Source: Acidimicrobiales bacterium
GTDB taxonomy: Bacteria; Actinomycetota; Acidimicrobiia; Acidimicrobiales; RAAP-2
Assembly: GCA_030043315.1 (NCBI GenBank)
Contig: JASHYA010000156.1
Location: 1-38,896 of the forward strand
Direction: 5' to 3'
Length of the DNA stretch: 38,896 bases
The translations under genes and the position numbers were made by a program. Below are positions 8,660 to 18,557 of the stretch, piece by piece (the first letter of the stretch is position 1; the number at the start of each line of letters is the position of its first letter). The notes beneath the pieces are model-generated. The model ran no database searches. It was not told the origin of the DNA and was given only the letters and a program-made list of their open reading frames with translations.

Positions 8660-9646
8660 GTGGCCAGGTTCCGCGCGGTTGTCGCCCCCGCCCCCGGTCC
8701 CGCGACGCTCGTCGAACTTTCCGATCAGGACCTGCCGGACGAGGACGTGACGGTTGCGGTCGTCTACTCGTCGCTCAACTACAAGGACGCCCTGGCGGTG
8801 ACCGGCCGTGGAAAAGTGATCCGAACCTTCCCGATGACGTGCGGCATCGACCTTGCCGGGAAGGTCGTCGAGTCGAGGGATCCGTCCCTCGAGCCCGGTG
8901 ACGAGGTCATCGTCACCGGCTGGGGGCTTGGTGAGAGCCATCCGGGCGGCTACAGCGAGCTGCAGTGCGTCCGTCCGGAATGGGTGGTACGACCGCCAGA
9001 AGCCTTCGACTTGCGCAGGTGCATGGCGGTCGGCACGGCAGGGCTCACCGCGATGCTCTGCATTCTCGAGCTCGAAGGAAGGGGGCTCTCGGCTTCGTCC
9101 GATCCCCAGGTGCTCGTCACGGGAGCCGGGGGAGGCGTCGGCAGCTTCGCCGTGGCGCTACTTGCGAGCGCGGGCTACAGGGTCGCGGCCTCCACCGGTC
9201 GCCCCGAACTGGAGGGGTACCTCCGCTCGCTGGGAGCGGGGGAGGTCATCGAACGCGACGTGCTCGCCGTAGCGGTGGAGCGACCACTCCAGTCGGAGCG
9301 TTGGGCCGGTGTGGTCGATACGGTCGGAGGCACCACGCTCGCCAACGCGATCGCGCAGACCCGGTACGGAGGAGCGGTCGCGGCGTGTGGGCTGGCAGGC
9401 GGGAGCGGTCTTCCCACGACGGTGCTGCCGTTCATCTTGCGCGCGGTGACGCTCGTCGGCATCGACTCCGTCATGTGCTCCACGGAACGCCGGGCCGAGG
9501 CGTGGGCCCGTATCGCTGAGCAGCTGCCCGTCTCCCTGGTCGACTCCGTGCACGAGGTCAGGCCGATGGAAGAGGTCGTCGGCCTCTCCGGCGCGGTGCT
9601 CGCCGGGTCGGTACGCGGTCGTATCGTGATCGACACCCGCTCCTGA
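8660..9646 (+). CDS. MDR-family NADPH quinone oxidoreductase / acrylyl-CoA reductase-like (YhdH/AcuI family)
   Basis: VVYSSLNYKDALAVTGRGKVIRTFPMTCGIDLAGKVVESRDPSLEPGDEVIVTGWGLGESHPGGYSE is typical of YhdH/AcuI. GTG start at 8660 chosen over the upstream in-frame ATG. Confidence 0.88.
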   Translation: MARFRAVVAPAPGPATLVELSDQDLPDEDVTVAVVYSSLNYKDALAVTGRGKVIRTFPMTCGIDLAGKVVESRDPSLEPGDEVIVTGWGLGESHPGGYSELQCVRPEWVVRPPEAFDLRRCMAVGTAGLTAMLCILELEGRGLSASSDPQVLVTGAGGGVGSFAVALLASAGYRVAASTGRPELEGYLRSLGAGEVIERDVLAVAVERPLQSERWAGVVDTVGGTTLANAIAQTRYGGAVAACGLAGGSGLPTTVLPFILRAVTLVGIDSVMCSTERRAEAWARIAEQLPVSLVDSVHEVRPMEEVVGLSGAVLAGSVRGRIVIDTRS

Positions 9647-9694
9647 CCAAGGACGTAGGGGGACGCCGCCGGCGATCGGGATGGCGGAGAGAGG

Positions 9695-10699
9695 TCAGTT
9701 CCCGGCGAGCGCCGGCACGACCTGGTCGCCGTAGGCGGTGAGGGTGGCGTCCTGGGCGTCGTGCATCAGGTAGAGCGCGAAGTGCGAGACCCCGAGACCT
9801 TCGAGCTCGCCCAGCTTTGCCACGTGGTCGGCGGTGGTTCCGAGGACGCAGAAGCGGTCCACGATCTCGTCGGGGACGAACTCGGTGTCGGGGTTTCCGG
9901 TCCGACCGTGGTGCGCGTAGTCGTAGCCTCTTCGGCCCTCGATGTACGCGGTCAGCGCCGCCGGGACCGCGCCGGACTCCTGGCCGTAGCGCGCGACGAG
10001 GTCGGCCACGTGGTTGCCCACCATCCCCCCGAACCAGCGCACCTGGTCCCGCTGGTGCGCCAGGTCGTCGCCGATGTAGGCGGGGGCCGCCACGCAGACG
10101 GTAAGGGCATCGGGGTCTCGGCCCGCCTCCTCGGCCGCCGCCCGGAAACGGCCGATCGCCCAGGAGATCACGAAGGGGTCGGCCAGCTGGAGGATGAGAC
10201 CGTCGGCCTCCCGGCCTGCGACGGCGAGCGCCTTGGGGCCGTAGGCGGCCATCCACACCTCGAGCGTCCCGTCTTTCACCCAGGGGAAGCGGACGAGCTT
10301 GCCGTGGAGCTCCACCTCCTCGCCGCAGACCATCGCCCTCACCGTCCGGATGCAGGCGCCGACCTCCTCCACAGTCGTCGGGCGCTCGCCGATCACCCGG
10401 ACCGCGGAGTCGCCGCGTCCGATGCCGCAGATGGTCCGGTTACCGAACATGTCGTTCAGGGTTGCGAACAACGACGCCGTGACGGGCCACTCCCTCGAGC
10501 GTGGGTTCGTCACCATCGGCCCGACCATCACGCGCTCGGTCGCCTCCAGGATGCGGGGGTAGATGACGAAGGGCTCCTGCCAGAGCACCGGTGAGTCGAA
10601 CGTCCACACCGAGGAGAAGCCGAGGCCCTCGGCGCGCTTTGCCAGTTCGACGAGTCGCGTGGCGGGGGGATCGGTCTGCAGGACCAGTCCGAACTTCAT
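9695..10699 (-). CDS. LLM-class (probably F420-dependent) flavin oxidoreductase, TIGR03842-like
   Basis: MKFGLVLQTDPPATRLVELAKRAEGLGFSSVWTFDSPVLWQEPFVIYPRILEATERVMVGPMVTNPRSREWPVTAS. Overlaps the stop of the dihydropyrimidinase gene. Confidence 0.82.
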   Translation of the reverse strand: MKFGLVLQTDPPATRLVELAKRAEGLGFSSVWTFDSPVLWQEPFVIYPRILEATERVMVGPMVTNPRSREWPVTASLFATLNDMFGNRTICGIGRGDSAVRVIGERPTTVEEVGACIRTVRAMVCGEEVELHGKLVRFPWVKDGTLEVWMAAYGPKALAVAGREADGLILQLADPFVISWAIGRFRAAAEEAGRDPDALTVCVAAPAYIGDDLAHQRDQVRWFGGMVGNHVADLVARYGQESGAVPAALTAYIEGRRGYDYAHHGRTGNPDTEFVPDEIVDRFCVLGTTADHVAKLGELEGLGVSHFALYLMHDAQDATLTAYGDQVVPALAGN

Positions 10700-12117
10700 C
10701 GTCCACCTGCCCCACCCCGTGGGACGTCCACTCCCGAGAAGGGCGCCCGTCGGACGAACCGTCCGTGGCCGTCACGCCCCTTGAACGCGCCGTGCTCGAT
10801 CACGACCTCGCCTCGGGAGATCACCGTCTCCACGGCTCCCGTCACCTCCATCCCCTCGTACGCGGAGTAGTCCACCGCCATGTGGTGCGCCGAAACCGAG
10901 AGCGTGTGGGTGCGCGTCGGGTCGTACACGACGAGGTCGGCGTCGGCGCCGGGGAGCAGCGATCCCTTCTTCGGATAGAGACCGAAGAGGCGGGCGGGCG
11001 CCGTCGAGGTGAGCTCCACCCAACGCGCGAGCGAGATCCTCCCCTGGACGACACCCTGGTAGACGAGGTCCATTCGATGCTCCACGCCCGGCAGACCGTT
11101 CGGGATCTTCGAGAAGTCCCCGCGCCCGAGCTCCTTCTGGTCCTTCATGCAGAAGGGGCAGTGGTCCGTCGAGACCACCGACAGGTCGTCGGTGCCGAGC
11201 CCGCGCCATAGCGCTTCGTGGTGGGCGCGCGCCCGGATCGGTGGCGAGCAGACGTACTTCGCGCCCTCGAGGTCCGGGCCCGCCATGAGCGACTCGTCGA
11301 GGAACAGGTACTGGGGGCAGGTCTCCGCGAAGACCTGCCGCCCCGCGTCGCGTGCCGCGGCGACCTCGGCCAACGCTTCCTTGGCCGAGAGGTGGACGAC
11401 GTAGAGGGGACAGCCCGCCACGCCCGCGAGCACGATCGCACGGTGCGTCGCCTCGCCCTCGAGGACCGAGGGCCGCGTCTCCCCGTGCATGCTCGGCTCG
11501 CCCCGACCCGCGGCGAGCGCCTGGGCGACCAGCACGTCGATGGCGATGCCGTTCTCGGCGTGCATCATGACCACGGCACCGGTGTCGGCAGCGGTCTGCA
11601 TCGCCTGCAGGATCTTGCCGTCGTCGGAGTAGAAGACACCGGGGTAGGCCATGAACAACTTGAAGCTGGTGACCCCGTCGGCGACGAGCCCGTGCATCTC
11701 CTTGAGCACCGGCTCGTTGACGTCCGAGAGGATCATGTGGAAGCCGAAGTCGATCGCGCAGTGCCCCTCCGCGCGTGCCATCCAGGTGTCGAGGCCCTCT
11801 CGCGCGGAGCCGCCGCGCGGCTGGATGGCGAAGTCGACGATCGTCGTCGTGCCGCCGTGTGCTGCGGCGCGGGTCCCGGTGAAGAACGTGTCCGCGGAGT
11901 ACGTGCCCCCGAAGGGCATCTCCATGTGCGTGTGGACGTCGATCCCGCCGGGCAGCACGAACTTTCCGACCGCGTCCACACGCGCGAGGTCCGCCGACTC
12001 CGGGGCGCTCCCGGGGGCGAGCAGCGCCGCGACGTGCTCGCCGTCGATCAGCACGTCGGCGGGGGCGATCCCCGACGCGGTGACGACGGTGCCGCCTTCG
12101 ACGAGGAGCCGGCTCAT
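10696..12117 (-). CDS. hydA: Dihydropyrimidinase / D-hydantoinase
   Basis: PGGIDVHTHMEMPFGGTYSADTFFTGTRAAAHGGTTTIVDFAIQP...TSFKLFMAYPG...SVVSTDHCPFCMKDQKELGRGDFSKIPNGLPGVEHRM. Confidence 0.93.
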   Translation of the reverse strand: MSRLLVEGGTVVTASGIAPADVLIDGEHVAALLAPGSAPESADLARVDAVGKFVLPGGIDVHTHMEMPFGGTYSADTFFTGTRAAAHGGTTTIVDFAIQPRGGSAREGLDTWMARAEGHCAIDFGFHMILSDVNEPVLKEMHGLVADGVTSFKLFMAYPGVFYSDDGKILQAMQTAADTGAVVMMHAENGIAIDVLVAQALAAGRGEPSMHGETRPSVLEGEATHRAIVLAGVAGCPLYVVHLSAKEALAEVAAARDAGRQVFAETCPQYLFLDESLMAGPDLEGAKYVCSPPIRARAHHEALWRGLGTDDLSVVSTDHCPFCMKDQKELGRGDFSKIPNGLPGVEHRMDLVYQGVVQGRISLARWVELTSTAPARLFGLYPKKGSLLPGADADLVVYDPTRTHTLSVSAHHMAVDYSAYEGMEVTGAVETVISRGEVVIEHGAFKGRDGHGRFVRRAPFSGVDVPRGGAGGR

Positions 12118-12956
12118 GGCGCTACGAGCGGGCCGTACGCGTCGGGACGCCGGTCACGGTAGAAGGCCCAGAGCTGGCGCACCTCTTCCAAGACCCCCAT
12201 GTCGAGGTCGCGGACGATCACCTCGTCGTCGGTTCCCGACGCGGCGTCCCCGACGAGCTGGCCGCGCGGATCGCAGAAGTACGAGCCGCCGTAGAAGTCG
12301 TCGTCGCCCAGCGGCTCGACGCCCACCCGGTTGATGGCCCCGACGAAGTACTCGTTGGCCACGGCGGCCGCCGGCTGCTCCAGGTTCCACAGGTAGGACG
12401 ACAGCCCACGGCTCGTCGCCGACGGGTTGAAGACGATGCGCGCGCCCGCGAGCCCGAGGGCCCGCCAGCCCTCGGGGAAGTGGCGGTCGTAGCAGATGTA
12501 GACCCCTATGCGGCCCACCGCGGTGTCGAAGACCGGGAAGCCGAGGTTCCCCGGGCGGAAGTAGTACTTCTCGAAGAACCCCTTCACCTGCGGGATGTGG
12601 TGCTTGCGGTAGCGGCCGAGGTCGCGGCCGTCCGCGTCGACCACGACCGCCGTGTTGTAGTAGACGCCCGGCTGCTCCTCTTCGTAGACCGGTGCGATGA
12701 CCACCATCTCGGTCTCCCTGGCGAGCTCCCGCACCCTCTCGGTCGTTGGACCCGGGATCGGCTCCGCGTACGCGTAGTACGTGGGATCCTGGACCTGACA
12801 GAAGTACGGCCCGTAGAAGAGCTCCTGGAAGCAGAGCACCTGCGCCCCCTGCGAGGCCGCCTCCTTCGCCAGCACGAAGCTTGAATCGATCATCGACTCT
12901 TTGTCGCCGGTCCACCTCGTCTGCACCAGCGCGGCTCTCACGATGTCCGCCATCAC
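12114..12956 (-). CDS. Nitrilase-superfamily N-carbamoyl amidohydrolase (beta-ureidopropionase-like)
   Basis: VRAALVQTRWTGDKESMI...FQELFYGPYFCQVQDPTYYAYAEPIPG...KHHIPQVKGFFEKYYFRPGN...GVYICYDRHFPEGWR (Glu-Lys-Cys triad). ATGA overlap with hydA. Confidence 0.9.
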   Translation of the reverse strand: MMADIVRAALVQTRWTGDKESMIDSSFVLAKEAASQGAQVLCFQELFYGPYFCQVQDPTYYAYAEPIPGPTTERVRELARETEMVVIAPVYEEEQPGVYYNTAVVVDADGRDLGRYRKHHIPQVKGFFEKYYFRPGNLGFPVFDTAVGRIGVYICYDRHFPEGWRALGLAGARIVFNPSATSRGLSSYLWNLEQPAAAVANEYFVGAINRVGVEPLGDDDFYGGSYFCDPRGQLVGDAASGTDDEVIVRDLDMGVLEEVRQLWAFYRDRRPDAYGPLVAP

Positions 12957-13124
12957 CCTTCCTCCTTCTCAGATCGGCCCAGCATTCACCCGTGCTCGAC
13001 GCCTGACAAGTGGCTCGCCGCTCAGCTCAGCTCCGCTTCGCTCCTCTCCGGATCCGCCCGGATCGGCCAGGCAAGGCCTGAGGCCGGAGCGCGGTGCACA
13101 CGCCCGGCGCGCGAGCATCGCGCC

Positions 13125-14678
13125 ATGGACGACACGACGCCTCTCCTCCGCCGCGGCCACCCTCGAAATGCGGAAGGGTTCGACTGGCATCCCGAGCCGG
13201 CGATGTTCGACCTCCCGGCGGACGGCGCGCGCAAAGCGCTCGAGGAGCTCGGCCGTGACGCATGGGCGCTCGCCCTCGACTACCTGTACGACGAAGCGCT
13301 CGTCCGTCCCGTCGGTCCCGACTCCTACGAGGAGCTGCGGGCGCGCTTCTTCGGTCCTTCGGGTGGTCCGGCACCCGCCCCGGCGACCCCTCAGTCCTCG
13401 TCGGTGGTGCTCAGTGAGGTCCGTGAGCGGGTCGCGCCCTACGCGTACAACGCCTACCACCCCCGGTCCTTCTCCTACTTCACGCCGCCGCCTCTCCCGA
13501 TGTCGGTCATGGGGGAGCTGCTCTGCCAGGTGTTCCACCAGGGGATCGACGTCTTCCACTCCGGCCCGATCGGCGCGCTCGTCGAGGAGGAGGTGACTCG
13601 CTGGCTCGCGGATCTCGTCGGCGCCGGGCCCGACGGCTGGGCGGTGCTCACCTCCGGCGGGGTGATGGCCAACATCATGGCGATGACGGTCGCGCGCGAC
13701 CGGCACCTCCCCCACCTGGTCGGAGCCGAGGGTCCGCCGCGAGGCCGGACGCTCGAACGCGCCCGGGTCTACGTCTCCGACCAGGCGCACTTCTCCGTCG
13801 GCCGCGCCCTCGACATGCTCGGCTTCGCGCCCGAGGCCCTCGTCGTCGTGGAGAGCGACGAGCGGTACCGACTGCAGGCCGTGCCCGTCGCTCGCCGGAT
13901 CGCCGAGGACCGGGCGGCCGGGCTCGTCCCCTTGTGCATCGCCGCCGTGTGCGGGTCCACCAACACCGGGTCGGTCGACGACGTCCCCGGCCTCGCCGAG
14001 CTGGCCCGACGCGAAGGGCTGTGGCTCCACGTGGACGCCGCGTTCGGGGGTGCGGCGCGGCTGTCGGCGCGCGACGCAGGTCGCGTGCCGGGCCTCGAGC
14101 TCGCCGACTCGGTCACCGTCGACCCGCACAAATGGCTGTTCCAGGCCTACGACATCGGCGGCCTCGTAGTGCGCCACCGTGAGGACCTGCACCGGACCTT
14201 CTCGCGTTCGCCGGAGTACTACCGGTCCGCGATGCCCGAAACCGAGCCGCTCAACTGGCTCGAGTACTCGATGGAGGGCACGCGCCGCTTCCGTGCCCTC
14301 AAGCTCTGGACCTGCTGGAAGCACGTTGGGAGCGAAGGTTTCGCCCGCCTCGTCGAGCACGACAACGACGTCGCGGCCGTCCTCGCCGCCGAGCTCGACG
14401 GTTCCGACGACTTCGAGACCGCCGTGGCGCAGCCCGACCTCTCGGTCGTCTGCTTCCGCCACCTCGTGGCCGGGATGTCCGAGGTACAGCTCGACGAACA
14501 CCAGGACCGGCTGCAGCGTGCCCTCGAGGTCTCGGGCGAGGCATGGGTCTCCACCACGAAGCTGCGCGGGCGGACCTACCTGCGGGCGGGCGTGATGAAC
14601 TGGCTCACGACCGACGACGACGCGCTAGGCATGCTCGAGAGCCTGCGGGAGCTCGCGCGCACACTCTGCGCCGACTGA
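13125..14678 (+). CDS. Group II PLP-dependent decarboxylase (aromatic-L-amino-acid/histidine/glutamate decarboxylase superfamily)
   Basis: Group II architecture: VLTSGGVMANIMAM...LWLHVDAAFGGAARLS...SVTVDPHKWLFQAYDIGGLVVR (PLP lysine in DPHKW). Confidence 0.9.
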   Translation: MDDTTPLLRRGHPRNAEGFDWHPEPAMFDLPADGARKALEELGRDAWALALDYLYDEALVRPVGPDSYEELRARFFGPSGGPAPAPATPQSSSVVLSEVRERVAPYAYNAYHPRSFSYFTPPPLPMSVMGELLCQVFHQGIDVFHSGPIGALVEEEVTRWLADLVGAGPDGWAVLTSGGVMANIMAMTVARDRHLPHLVGAEGPPRGRTLERARVYVSDQAHFSVGRALDMLGFAPEALVVVESDERYRLQAVPVARRIAEDRAAGLVPLCIAAVCGSTNTGSVDDVPGLAELARREGLWLHVDAAFGGAARLSARDAGRVPGLELADSVTVDPHKWLFQAYDIGGLVVRHREDLHRTFSRSPEYYRSAMPETEPLNWLEYSMEGTRRFRALKLWTCWKHVGSEGFARLVEHDNDVAAVLAAELDGSDDFETAVAQPDLSVVCFRHLVAGMSEVQLDEHQDRLQRALEVSGEAWVSTTKLRGRTYLRAGVMNWLTTDDDALGMLESLRELARTLCAD

Positions 14679-14703
14679 TCCGGCCGGGCGGGTCGGCGCC
14701 CCG

Positions 14704-14726
14704 GCCGTGGCGTCGACGTCCACGGC
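14704..14726. terminator. Possible bidirectional hairpin between convergent genes
   Basis: GCCGTGG-CGTCGACGT-CCACGGC, 7-bp stem with a self-complementary CGTCGACG core, between the stops at 14678 and 14752. Confidence 0.4.
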
Positions 14727-14751
14727 GCCGGCGGGGCCGGCGCGCTAGTGC

Positions 14752-15939
14752 TCAACGCCCGGTGGGCGGCGTACGCGCACCGTCCTTCCACGTCGCTCCG
14801 ACGAGCGGGACCCCCGGCCGGTACGGGAGGTGGAGGTACGTCGGTGCGTCGAGCACGGCGAGGTCCGCCCGCGCGCCGTGGCGCAGATGGCCCACGTCGT
14901 CACGCCGGAGCGCCTTCGCCCCGCCCAGCGTCGCGGCGGCGAGCGCCTCCTCCGGCGACATGTGGAGCTCGCGCACGGCGAGCGCGATGCACAGCGGCAT
15001 GCTCGTGGTGTAGCTCGTCCCTGGGTTGCAGTCCGTGGCAAGGGCGACCGTGACCCCCGCATCGAGGAGCCGACGCGCGTCCGGGTACGGGGCACGCAAC
15101 GAGAAGTCGCACGCGGGGAGGAGCGTGGCGACGGTCGCCGAGCCGGCCAACAGCTCGACGTCGTCGTCGCTGAGGTACGTGCAATGGTCGGCGGAGGCTG
15201 CCCGTGCCTTCACGGCGACCCGGACGCCGGGTCCGTGGCCGAGCTGGTTCGCATGGACCCGTGCGCCGAGCCCGCGTGCCCTGCCCGCGTCGAGCACCAC
15301 CCCGGCCTGGTCGGCATCGAACGCACCCTCGTCGCAGAAGACGTCCACCCATCGCGCGAAACGGGCGCACGCGTCGAGCATCGCACCGGCGACCAGCGCC
15401 ACGTAGTCGTCGGCGCGTCCGGCGAACTCGCCCGGCACGACGTGCGCTCCGAGGAAGGTCGTCTCCTCGGTGACCGCGCGCGCGAGCCGGAGGCACCTCG
15501 CCTCGTGCTCGACGGCGAGCCCGTAGCCGGACTTGCACTCGAAGGTCGTGGTGCCGGCGCGCAAGGCCTCCGCCGTCAGCCGCGCGAGCGTCCCTGAGAG
15601 TTCGGAATCGCTCGCCACCCTGGTCGCGGCCACCGTCGTCTCGATGCCGCCCGCCGCGTAAGGGCGTCCGGCCATCCGTGCGGCGAACTCAGTGGCCCGG
15701 TCGCCGGCGAAGACCATGTGCGTGTGGCTGTCGACGAAGCCCGGGACGATCGCGGCGCCGGCAATGTCGACGACCTCGTCCCCCGCACCTTGCGGCGCGG
15801 CGTCGTCCGGGCCGGTCCACGCGACACGCCCTGTCTCGACGAAGAGCGCGGCGTCGTGGAGGACCCCGAGCGGGCCTTCGCCCGCGGCCGGATCGTTCGT
15901 CACGAGCTCTCCGATACGGCGGAAGAGCACCGATCCCAC
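14752..15939 (-). CDS. hutI: Imidazolonepropionase
   Basis: [43 protein letters not shown]...[12 protein letters not shown]-like [16 protein letters not shown]...[16 protein letters not shown]. Confidence 0.95.
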   Translation of the reverse strand: MGSVLFRRIGELVTNDPAAGEGPLGVLHDAALFVETGRVAWTGPDDAAPQGAGDEVVDIAGAAIVPGFVDSHTHMVFAGDRATEFAARMAGRPYAAGGIETTVAATRVASDSELSGTLARLTAEALRAGTTTFECKSGYGLAVEHEARCLRLARAVTEETTFLGAHVVPGEFAGRADDYVALVAGAMLDACARFARWVDVFCDEGAFDADQAGVVLDAGRARGLGARVHANQLGHGPGVRVAVKARAASADHCTYLSDDDVELLAGSATVATLLPACDFSLRAPYPDARRLLDAGVTVALATDCNPGTSYTTSMPLCIALAVRELHMSPEEALAAATLGGAKALRRDDVGHLRHGARADLAVLDAPTYLHLPYRPGVPLVGATWKDGARTPPTGR

Positions 15940-15951
15940 GTGGCCCGTGCC

Positions 15952-17310
15952 TCAGCCGTTGCCCGCCGCGCGGACCACGTCGTCGATGACGCGGCCAAGA
16001 TCGCTCGCCACGTCCTCGATCAGCAGGTGGCGTCCCTCGGCGACGACGTGGCGTCCCGAGACCACCACATCGGTGACGTCGGGCGCCCCCGCCGCGAACA
16101 CGACGTGCTCGAGCAGCGTGCCGCGCGCTGCGCCGGCGAGCCGCACCGACGAGAGCGCCACGGTGACCAGGTCCGCGGGCGCCCCGGACTCGAGCCGTCC
16201 CGCCTCCGGCCAGCCGATCGCCCGGTGGCCCGCGGCCGTCGCCGCGTTCAGGAGCGCCGCAGCGCTGAACCGGCCCCGGAGCCCGGACGCCAACCGCTCG
16301 TCGAGCTCGAGTGCACGCGCCTCTTCGAACGGATCCACCACCGCATGGCTGTCGGTGCCGAGGGCGATCGGGGACCCCTCCTCGGCGAGGGTGTAGGCGG
16401 GGCCGATCCCATCGGCGAGCGCACGCTCGGTGGTCGGGCACATGCACACCGTCGTCCCGCTCGCACCCAGCGTCCTCGCACCCTCGGGGCCGAGGTGGGT
16501 CGCGTGGACCGCGGTCGTAGCGGGCCCGAGCGCACCGCCTGCAGCGAGGAGGGCGACCGGTGGCGCGTCGTAGGCGGCGACGACTGCGTCGTTCTCCCCG
16601 GGCTGCTCGGAGACGTGGACGTGGAACGGAACGTGGTGGGCCCCGGCCCAGGCCGCAACCTCACCCGCAGCACTGGGCGGGACCGCGCGCAGCGAGTGGG
16701 CCGCTGCGCCGACCCTGGCCCCGCCCCGGGGCGGCGACCCGGTGAGGGCCTCGACCCGGGACGCCCAGGTCGCCACGTCCCCGTCGGAGAACCGCTCCTG
16801 GACCCCTTCCGCCGGTTCCCCCGGCGCCCGCTCCAGATAGCAGGTGTCGACGAGGGTGAGGCGGATCCCCGCGTCGCGGGCGGCGTCGAAAAGCGCGAGA
16901 CCCATCTCGTTCGGGTCGGCGTACCGCCGGCCGCCGGCCGCATGGTGGAGGTAGTGGAACTCGCCGACCGCGCAGTAGCCGGCCAGCACCATCTCGGCGT
17001 ACACGGCACGCGCGAGCCGCCGGTACAGGTCGGGGTCCAGGACGGCCGCGACCGCGTACATCTCGTCGCGCCAGCTCCAGAAGTCTCCCGGCCGTTCGAC
17101 GCGCCCGCGCAACACGCGGTGGAACGCATGACTGTGCGCGTTGGCGAACCCGGGCAGGGTGAGCCCCGCGAGCCGGGCGTCGCCCGACGCGGGGACAACC
17201 CCACGTTCCACGGCCGAGATGGACTCACCGTCGACGGTGATCGCCACGTCCGCCACGGCCTCGTTCCCCCCCAGGTACGCGAAGTCGCAGTGGTACCGCC
17301 TCACTGCCAC
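15952..17310 (-). CDS. hutF: Formimidoylglutamate deiminase
   Basis: LPGFANAHSHAFHRVLRGRVE...FWSWRDEMYAVAAVLDPDLYRRLARAVYAEMVLAGYCAVGEFHYLHHAAGG, typical of HutF. Lies in the hut operon. Confidence 0.93.
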   Translation of the reverse strand: MAVRRYHCDFAYLGGNEAVADVAITVDGESISAVERGVVPASGDARLAGLTLPGFANAHSHAFHRVLRGRVERPGDFWSWRDEMYAVAAVLDPDLYRRLARAVYAEMVLAGYCAVGEFHYLHHAAGGRRYADPNEMGLALFDAARDAGIRLTLVDTCYLERAPGEPAEGVQERFSDGDVATWASRVEALTGSPPRGGARVGAAAHSLRAVPPSAAGEVAAWAGAHHVPFHVHVSEQPGENDAVVAAYDAPPVALLAAGGALGPATTAVHATHLGPEGARTLGASGTTVCMCPTTERALADGIGPAYTLAEEGSPIALGTDSHAVVDPFEEARALELDERLASGLRGRFSAAALLNAATAAGHRAIGWPEAGRLESGAPADLVTVALSSVRLAGAARGTLLEHVVFAAGAPDVTDVVVSGRHVVAEGRHLLIEDVASDLGRVIDDVVRAAGNG

Positions 17311-18533
17311 ACGAGCTCCTCCAGCACGCGGGAGAGCGCCCGGACACCGTCGACACAGTCCTCGTCGGACGCGTGCTCATCGGGGCTGTGGCTCACCCCC
17401 GTCGGGTTCCGCACGAACAGCATCGAGGTCGGGACCACTTGGGCAAGTACTCCCGCATCGTGGCCCGCGCCGGTCGGCATCTCGGGAGCAGCGTCCCCGA
17501 GCGCGCGGGCGACGCGTGCACGCAGCTCCTCGTCGAACGCGACCGCCGCGGATCGCGACTCCTCGACCACGCGGCACGAGACGCCGTGCTCGGCCGCGGA
17601 TCGCTCCCCTTCCGCGCGCACCTCGCCGACGATCTCTTCGAGCGTCACCTCGGCGGGCGCACGCGCGTCGAGCCACGCCTCCACCGACGCAGCGACGGCG
17701 TTCGTCGCGTTCGGTCTCACTGCGACACGACCGACGGTCGCGAGCCCGCCGCGGCCCGCCGCCGCGGTGCGCGCCGTGGCGACCGCCGCCGCGAACGGCA
17801 ACATCGGGTCCCTGCGGTCCTCCAATCGCGCGGTGCCCGCGTGGTTGGCCTCACCTTCGAGGCAGATCCGCCACCGGCCGTGCGGCCAGATCTCGGTGGC
17901 GATCCCGACGGCCGCTCCCGCGTCCGAGAGGAAGCGGCCCTGCTCCACGTGGAGCTCGACAAACGCCGCGAGTCCTCCCATCCGCTCCTCGTCCCGACCG
18001 AGCGCGCCGGGATCGTTGCCCGCGCCGTGCATGGCGTCGGCGAGCGACGTTCCCGTCGCGTCCAGGAGGGCGCACGCGCGCCCAGGGTCGAGCGCGCCCA
18101 CCGAGAGCTTGCTCCCGAGACACGCCACGCCGAAGCGCGCTCCCTCTTCTTCGGTGAAGCCCACGACCGCGACCGGTCTGCTCGGCGCGGCACCCCCAGC
18201 CCGCAGCTCGTCCAGGGCGAGAAAGGCGGCGACCACCCCGAGGGGCCCGTCGTAAGCGCCGCCCCCCGGCACGCTGTCGAGGTGGCTCCCCGTCGCCAGC
18301 GCGCCAGCCGGAGGTGCGCCCCCGGCGGGGTCGTGTCCCCACCACGCCCAGAGGTTCCCGTTCCGGTCCTGCTCGACCACCAGGTCGCGCGCGGTCGCCG
18401 TGCGACGGAACCACGCCCGAAGCTCCAGATCCGCGCCGGTCCACGCGAAGCGGTCGTAACCGCCATCAGGCCGACGCCCGATCGGGGCGAGCTCCGTCCA
18501 CATGGCCCGGAAGCCCGAGAGGAGGTCGGTCAT
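17301..18533 (-). CDS. M20-family amidohydrolase (allantoate amidohydrolase / N-carbamoyl-L-amino acid hydrolase family) in the hut operon
   Basis: GSHLDSVPGGGAYDGPLGVVAAFLALDEL...VVGFTEEEGARFGVACLGSKL...FVELHVEQG...HAGTARLEDRRDP...AGHDAGVLAQ. Overlaps hutF by 10 nt. Confidence 0.9.
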   Translation of the reverse strand: MTDLLSGFRAMWTELAPIGRRPDGGYDRFAWTGADLELRAWFRRTATARDLVVEQDRNGNLWAWWGHDPAGGAPPAGALATGSHLDSVPGGGAYDGPLGVVAAFLALDELRAGGAAPSRPVAVVGFTEEEGARFGVACLGSKLSVGALDPGRACALLDATGTSLADAMHGAGNDPGALGRDEERMGGLAAFVELHVEQGRFLSDAGAAVGIATEIWPHGRWRICLEGEANHAGTARLEDRRDPMLPFAAAVATARTAAAGRGGLATVGRVAVRPNATNAVAASVEAWLDARAPAEVTLEEIVGEVRAEGERSAAEHGVSCRVVEESRSAAVAFDEELRARVARALGDAAPEMPTGAGHDAGVLAQVVPTSMLFVRNPTGVSHSPDEHASDEDCVDGVRALSRVLEELVWQ

Positions 18534-18557
18534 CTGGGGGTGGTCATCCGGGGTCGG

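Noticed and set aside
12969-14501. 510-aa minus-strand ORF
   Set aside because: Antisense to the group II PLP decarboxylase; no domain recognisable.
15718-18255. 845-aa plus-strand ORF
   Set aside because: Antisense to hutF, hutI and the M20 gene; low-complexity Arg/Ser-rich shadow translation.
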